From: Acanthochlamys bracteata
Lineage: Eukaryota; Streptophyta; Magnoliopsida; Pandanales; Velloziaceae
Length of the DNA stretch: 64,000 nucleotides
Assembly (NCBI GenBank): GCA_019914995.1
Contig: CM034136.1
Location: forward strand, 3,425,270 to 3,489,269
Reading direction: 5' to 3'
The position numbers and the translations under genes are program-made. Below the pieces are notes generated by a model that searched no databases, was not told the DNA's origin, and saw only the letters and a program-made list of their open reading frames with translations. This document shows positions 61,382-64,000 of the stretch, in pieces (position 1 is the stretch's first letter; each line of letters starts with the position of its first letter).

Positions 61382-63050
61382 AATAAATTGGTTAGAAGTT
61401 GATTTTGAAGAAATAATAAAACTATCAATTCAGCTAATTATTTGAGAGCGTTTAAAAATATTTTCGAAATAGAATTTCTTTAAAATAGAAGATATTTTTA
61501 TTTTTCTAAAAAAAATTTATTTTGTTTATCTAATAATAATAATAATATGTAATTAAAACTTACAGATATATAATTTTTTTTAAAATAAGTAATATTCAAA
61601 TCTTTTCTATTACGTAACAAGGAAGTATGAAAGAGGAAGAAAAGCGGGATGCTTTTTTGTTGGTTGAGAGTTTTTTAAAGATTTCCAGCAAGAAAACAAG
61701 TGCGTGCAATTATTGAATGAGGTAGGTACTGTTACAAAATTTATTTTTTATTACATATTCATACGTCATGATAAACCTATAATGCAAGTTTATTTTTTGT
61801 CGGTTTTATGTATTTATTTCTTTTTATCATTTTATATGTCACCCTTGATCTCTCTCTTCTATAATAACTCTTTTATTCATTAGGTGAAAAGATATCACAA
61901 CAAAATGTGATAACTTTTAAGTGGGAAAAAACTATATGAACATATGAGGACTCGTACCAAAGTAGATGTTTGAAAGAGCTTATATATTTTTTTAATTTTT
62001 AATTTTTAATTTTATATTTTTACTAAATTTTTTAAAATATTTTATAGATTTTTTTTTAATTTAAAAATATATTTTACATCATAAAATTTTATTATTCGTT
62101 ATTAATTATTTTTTAAATAAAATAATAGAATTTATTCCTTTTTTAAAAACTAATTTTAAAAATCACTTTCAAATTTCTCCAAAGAAAAAAAATATGGGCT
62201 GCTTTTTGTTGGATTATTTGGGTAGGTCTACTAGTGGGTAGGTCTGTGATATATACACTCAGAATTATTCACTCAATTAAATTTTGTAATATGAATTATC
62301 TCATGAAAATTAATTTTGCTAGTTTGAGTCATTATAAGAGTATTTTCTTAACTCATAATTTTCTTATATAAATAATTTACTTTTTAAATATACTAACAAA
62401 TATAACAATTTATTTTTTTCACTTTCAGCTAAAATTTAAATTAAAATATTTTTAACAGTACTATTTATAATAAGATATTATTTAGTAAATTATTTATTGT
62501 AAATAAGCACACTCTATATTTTAGAAATTGGGAGCGTAATTTTTAGAAAATTGATAGCTTTTTCGAAAAGGACGTTTTGTGTGTTCATATAGTTTGCGAA
62601 TAAGAAAATTCTTTGTAAAAAATTATTTCTTTGAAATATTTTTTAAAATAAGATGTATTTTTTATCTAAAAGTAAAAAATAAATAATAATAATTTATGAC
62701 GTAAAATTTTTTTATATTTTTTAAAATTAAAATAAAATTTTGTACAAAATTTTAGGAAACTTTATTTAAAAATATAAAATAAAAAATTAGAGAGAAAAAA
62801 ATTACAAATTTAGCCAAACATCATTTATTTTTTTTCTTTCATTCTCAAAAATTAACCAAGCATGAAAAAGTTTCATTTGTGACAAACTATGAACTATACA
62901 CCATTTAAAAATGTAACCATAGACTTAATGATCCTTTCTTTATCAATAGGTAAGTTAAAGTAATCGTCAATGTAATATAGTTACAGAATTTCTTTTTTGG
63001 CACAGACATTATAATTAGAATTGCAAGTGAGTCTAATCAACAAAAGCCAG
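61305..63050. other. Intergenic AT-rich DNA, no gene seen
   Basis: Mostly A/T. Blocks at about 61980-62170 and 62620-62800 resemble the AT cores of the MITE relics elsewhere but lack clear ends. No protein or RNA gene recognised. Confidence 0.35.
61349..61389. repeat. AAT/AAAT microsatellite
   Basis: About eight AAT repeats followed by about four AAAT repeats in intergenic DNA beside Copia 4. Confidence 0.9.
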
Positions 63051-63528
63051 CCCCTAATATATAAATCAAAATTGTCAATCATAATCTAACTTATTTATAA
63101 TCAGATCAAACTTATATCGATTCATTTAATATTAAAATTATTAAAATAAAAATTATAAATATTAATTTTTAATAATAATATATAAAATTATTAATTATGA
63201 TATTTTTAAAAAGAAAAATATTAATTTTGATAAAATTTATAAATTAAATAAAAATTAGTTAAATTATAATAATTAAAAAATATATACATATAAATTAAAT
63301 TTAAATTTTTTGCTATTATTTTCTAAATATTAAGTAATATATACTATATAAATAATTATACAGATTAAATGTATCAATTTTGGATCAATTCGAATCTGAT
63401 CCGAATCTGTTTAAATTTTTCAATCATTTTTCAATTAATTGAATCTTACTAAATTTTGGTCCGAACTCGATTTCGGATCTATTTTGGATCAAATTTTCGA
63501 TCGGATCAAAATTTGTCACCCCTAATAT
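63051..63528. repeat. Dispersed repeat, family R (copy 2)
   Basis: Aligns with about 7985-8444 over its whole length in the same orientation. It starts and ends with the identical 10-mer CCCCTAATAT (63051-63060 and 63519-63528), which may include a target duplication. Its inner ends are direct repeats (TCAAAATTGTCA and TCAAAATTTGTCAC), not inverted ones, which is unlike a standard MITE. Confidence 0.6.
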
Positions 63529-63945
63529 TTACGTCGCAAATTATACTTAATGTTTATAATTACGTCGCAAATTACAGCATTTTATGCTCAAATTAAAAGA
63601 TACAAAAATCAGGCATACTCGAGTCTTTCTAAGAAAAACATAATACTTACTAAAATACTAAATCCTTGCTCCGTTATACCGAACTAATCTTTTTTTAAAA
63701 AACGAAACTGGGACCCACACTCGTCGATCCCACTTCGATTATAGGCTTCGTGAGCCCGTCATAACATTTGGGCAGCAAAGAGTGTTGGGCTATGTTGGCA
63801 GTTGGTGGCAGCTTCCGGTTTTTCAGATTAATAAAGATTGCCGCGCCATTAATGTGCAGTCGATATCTCCCACCCAAACAAAAAATCCACAAAAAAGAAG
63901 AAAAAAGTCACACGATTGGTTTTTAATCCAAGCTCTTGTTCGTCT
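63529..63945. other. Intergenic, probable promoter region of the next gene
   Basis: No gene seen; the 65-codon minus frame at 63695-63892 resembles nothing known. The DNA becomes more GC-balanced from about 63.7 kb, as promoter-proximal DNA does before other genes in this window. Confidence 0.3.
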
Positions 63946-63953
63946 TATAAATA
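63946..63953 (+). promoter_or_regulatory. Likely TATA box of a gene beyond the window
   Basis: A perfect TATAAATA followed by CT-rich leader-like sequence (TCTTCTTCAATCTTCAC) up to the window end. Transcription would start near 63975-63985 and the coding part lies outside the window. Confidence 0.45.
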
Positions 63954-64000
63954 AGCTCAAATGCTCTTGCACCTCATGTCTTCTTCAATCTTCACTTGAT

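Noticed and set aside
1-64000. CRISPR arrays, operons, rRNA or tRNA genes
   Set aside because: The window is plant nuclear DNA; no regular spacer arrays were seen and I found no convincing tRNA or rRNA sequence by eye.

Overview
The window looks like nuclear DNA of a flowering plant, most likely a eudicot. It has spliced plant genes with GT-AG introns, plant cell-wall proteins, plant-type Copia LTR retrotransposons and very AT-rich intergenic DNA packed with short terminal-inverted-repeat relics. I cannot name the species.

Layout. A pectin methylesterase gene lies on the minus strand at 1364-3135. Its upstream region carries two abutting Tourist-like MITEs. From 4.0 to 10.1 kb the DNA is AT-rich with repeat relics. 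A decayed pentatricopeptide-repeat (PPR) gene follows on the minus strand (about 10.17-11.16 kb), and a fairly young Copia element (11357-16094) sits immediately upstream of it, apparently splitting it from a GC-rich leader at 16.1-16.4 kb. An old TRIM-like LTR element with internal 154-bp tandem repeats occupies 18956-19919. A small five-exon DnaJ gene lies on the minus strand at 21752-22641. A second Copia element spans 25471-31549. A ten-exon importin-alpha gene runs on the plus strand from 34197 to 38780, followed by a one-exon proline-rich, probably GPI-anchored wall protein (plus strand, 42032-42550). An apyrase of the APY7 type lies on the minus strand (45466-49824). Two further Copia elements (51301-54250 and 56114-61304) and AT-rich repeats fill the rest. 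The last 60 bases contain a likely TATA box of a gene that begins beyond the window.

The five intact host genes are ordinary, unrelated housekeeping or cell-wall genes: wall pectin modification, co-chaperone, nuclear import, wall structural protein, nucleotide hydrolysis. Nothing suggests that they form a pathway or cluster. All five LTR elements share the minus orientation. Their LTR pairs suggest ages from about one million years (the element at 11 kb) to much older (the TRIM), assuming a commonly used plant rate. All four Copia elements look broken.

I found no convincing undescribed biological system. The most interesting observations are the Copia insertion in the decayed PPR locus, the tandem-repeat TRIM, the abutting MITEs that share one TAA target, two dispersed repeat families with copies at both ends of the window, and a GC-rich open block inside the long apyrase intron.
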